Shown one piece after another: positions 43,273-44,308 of a stretch of DNA of 44,308 nt (the first letter of the stretch is position 1; every line of letters starts with the position of its first letter). The position numbers and the translations under genes were made by a program. The notes below the pieces were generated by a model. It saw only the letters and a list, made by a program, of their open reading frames with translations. It was not told the DNA's origin and did not search any database. The stretch covers positions 1 through 44,308 of the forward strand of contig JAWKSZ010000070.1 of assembly GCA_041402045.1 (NCBI GenBank), in the 5' to 3' direction. The stretch comes from JAGQRJ01 sp041402045. Its GTDB lineage: Bacteria; Planctomycetota; J058.

Positions 43273-44040
43273 TCAGTCGGCGCCGAGCTGGGTCAGCGCC
43301 GCCGCTGCCTCCGGGTCCCGAGCCAGGGTCGCGCGCAGGGTCGCGCGCTCCTCGTCGGGGACGGTAGGGGCCACGAGTTGGTAGGCCCAGGCGCGGACCA
43401 GGGGCGCCTGCTCCGCGTCCTCGATCAGGCGCCGCAGCCGCGGCGCGGCCTCAGCGCCCTGGCCCACCACGTCCAGCGCGAAGGCGCGGACCTCGGGGTC
43501 GTCCTGCGGGTTCTCGACCACCGTCCACAGGGTCGCGTGGGCCGCCTCGTCGGCGCGCTTGGCCACGTCGTAGATCAGGAGCAGGCGCGCGGGGGCGGCG
43601 AGGCGGGGGTCGCTGACCGCGCGCTGGCGCGCGGCGCGGGCCTCCGGCGACTCCTGGGCGTTGAGCAGGCGCGCGCCGACCTCTTGCACGCCGCTCGGGA
43701 GCTCCGGGGCCAGGAGCTGTTGGGCGTTGCCGATCGCGTCGCCGCGGGCGAACTCGTGCAGGAGCAGCTCGAGCTCGGCGGACGCGGCGGCCTCGGCGTC
43801 GTCGCCCTGCGCCTTCCGCGCGCGCTCGAGCACCCGCGCCACCCGCTCCGCGATCGGGAGGCGCTCCTCCGCGGCGGCGCTCAGCGGCCCTTCCTCCGGA
43901 GCCTCGGGGGCGTCCACGGTGGCGGGGGTGGGCTCGCTCGCGGGGGTCGAGGGGGGCGACCCCGGGGCGACGAGCCACAGCACGCCCCCCACCAGCACCA
44001 ACACCAGCGCCCCGACTCCGACTCCCAGCTCCGCCCTCAC
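43273..44040 (-). CDS. Membrane-anchored helical (HEAT-like) protein
   Basis: 255 aa from GTG. An N-terminal membrane helix at 6-25 (GVGVGALVLVLVGGVLWLVA) is followed by a Pro/Ala/Glu-rich spacer to about 55 and then helix pairs resembling HEAT or armadillo repeats (DPEVRAFALDVVGQGAEAAPRLRRL; VRAWAYQLVAPTVPDEERAT). There is no catalytic motif. It is probably an extracytoplasmic scaffold of the same broad kind as the 1967-4081 protein, though much smaller. GGGAGG precedes the start, and TAACCT (44061-44066, minus strand) may be its -10. Confidence 0.7.
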   Translation of the reverse strand: MRAELGVGVGALVLVLVGGVLWLVAPGSPPSTPASEPTPATVDAPEAPEEGPLSAAAEERLPIAERVARVLERARKAQGDDAEAAASAELELLLHEFARGDAIGNAQQLLAPELPSGVQEVGARLLNAQESPEARAARQRAVSDPRLAAPARLLLIYDVAKRADEAAHATLWTVVENPQDDPEVRAFALDVVGQGAEAAPRLRRLIEDAEQAPLVRAWAYQLVAPTVPDEERATLRATLARDPEAAAALTQLGAD

Positions 44041-44093
44041 CGCTCGCCTCCCGAGCGCTCAGGTTACCGTGTTCGCGGCGGAGGAGGCACGGC

Positions 44094-44308
44094 GTGCGCA
44101 GTCATTGGTCGTGGCGAGGCAGCGCGGGGTGGGGCGCCGGGCGACGCGCGGGGGCGCGCGCGGAGGGCGAGCTGCTCCTGGGTCCCGGGTCGTGGGAGGT
44201 GCAGGTCGCGGTCAGCGCCTGGGACCGGGGGGTGCTCTCGCTGAACCACCTCCCCTTCCGCGAGGGCGACGCGATCCAGGCCGAGGTCCGCGTGCGCAGC
44301 GCAGGGAC
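44094..44308 (+). CDS. Hypothetical protein, N-terminal part (runs off the window)
   Basis: GTG with GGAGGAGG ten bases upstream opens a frame that stays open to the window end (71 codons seen). Residues 1-25 are Arg/Gly-rich; from about 26 the sequence ELLLGPGSWEVQVAVSAWDR, then LSLNHLPFREGDAIQAEVRV looks like a genuine beta-rich domain. No family recognised. It is divergent from the HEAT-like gene with 53 bases between starts, which also contain TACCGT as a possible -10. The start could be a little downstream of the GTG. Confidence 0.55.
   Translation, partial: MRSHWSWRGSAGWGAGRRAGARAEGELLLGPGSWEVQVAVSAWDRGVLSLNHLPFREGDAIQAEVRVRSAG

Overview
Very GC-rich, densely coded bacterial DNA. The mix of families (HEAT-repeat proteins, large membrane Ser/Thr kinases, a small RING-like zinc-ribbon membrane protein, an HNH endonuclease with a low-complexity tail, a PilZ protein, a lone hutU) suggests a Planctomycetota chromosome, with Myxococcota as the alternative. 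This placement is inferred from gene content only. Genes are packed in operons whose members usually overlap by four bases as GTGA. Several operons have a -10-like hexamer only 6-8 nt before the start codon, as expected for leaderless mRNAs.

Layout. 1-269: tandem 62-bp repeats. 325-1389 (-): phosphofructokinase homologue lacking key catalytic residues. 1489-4081 (+): PilZ protein, then a secreted HEAT/TPR protein. 4083-6001 (-): two glycosyltransferases; then a small helical protein (-). 6807-8249 (+): exported lipase-like hydrolase. 8250-8390: hairpins plus a copy of the window-start repeat. 8391-14257 (-): five-gene operon of STM4013-type hydrolase, STM4012-type and STM4011-type radical SAM proteins, an ABC ATPase, and an ABC permease fused to a CPBP protease domain. 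14400-16216 (+): diheme cytochrome c and a flavin reductase fused in frame to an exported hydrolase. 16299-16475: 58-aa protein behind a sigma-28-like promoter. 16569-17474: PlsC-type acyltransferase.

17519-29770 (+) is one transcription unit. It holds five tandem paralogous membrane Ser/Thr kinases, the first two broken by frameshifts, and one internally deleted remnant. A membrane protein with a C39-type cysteine peptidase domain and a pseudouridine synthase follow. The kinases share a cytoplasmic kinase domain, one membrane helix and an outer helical domain with a conserved PWG...W...E motif and a terminal PWL signature.

29807-44308 is mostly ordinary: DMT transporter, lipoprotein cyclophilin and VOC protein (+); aldo/keto reductase (-); HNH endonuclease with a 24-bp repeat (+); alpha/beta hydrolase and urocanate hydratase (-); RING-like membrane protein (+); DUF2541-like lipoprotein and AmpG-like transporter (-); tsaB (frameshifted) and alr (+); SGNH hydrolase with three peptidoglycan-binding modules (+); membrane-anchored helical protein (-); and a partial gene at the right edge (+). 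No tRNA, rRNA, CRISPR array or insertion sequence was recognised.

The two parts most likely to hold undescribed biology are the radical SAM/ABC/CPBP operon (8391-14270) and the tandem kinase array with its C39-like partner (17502-28922).
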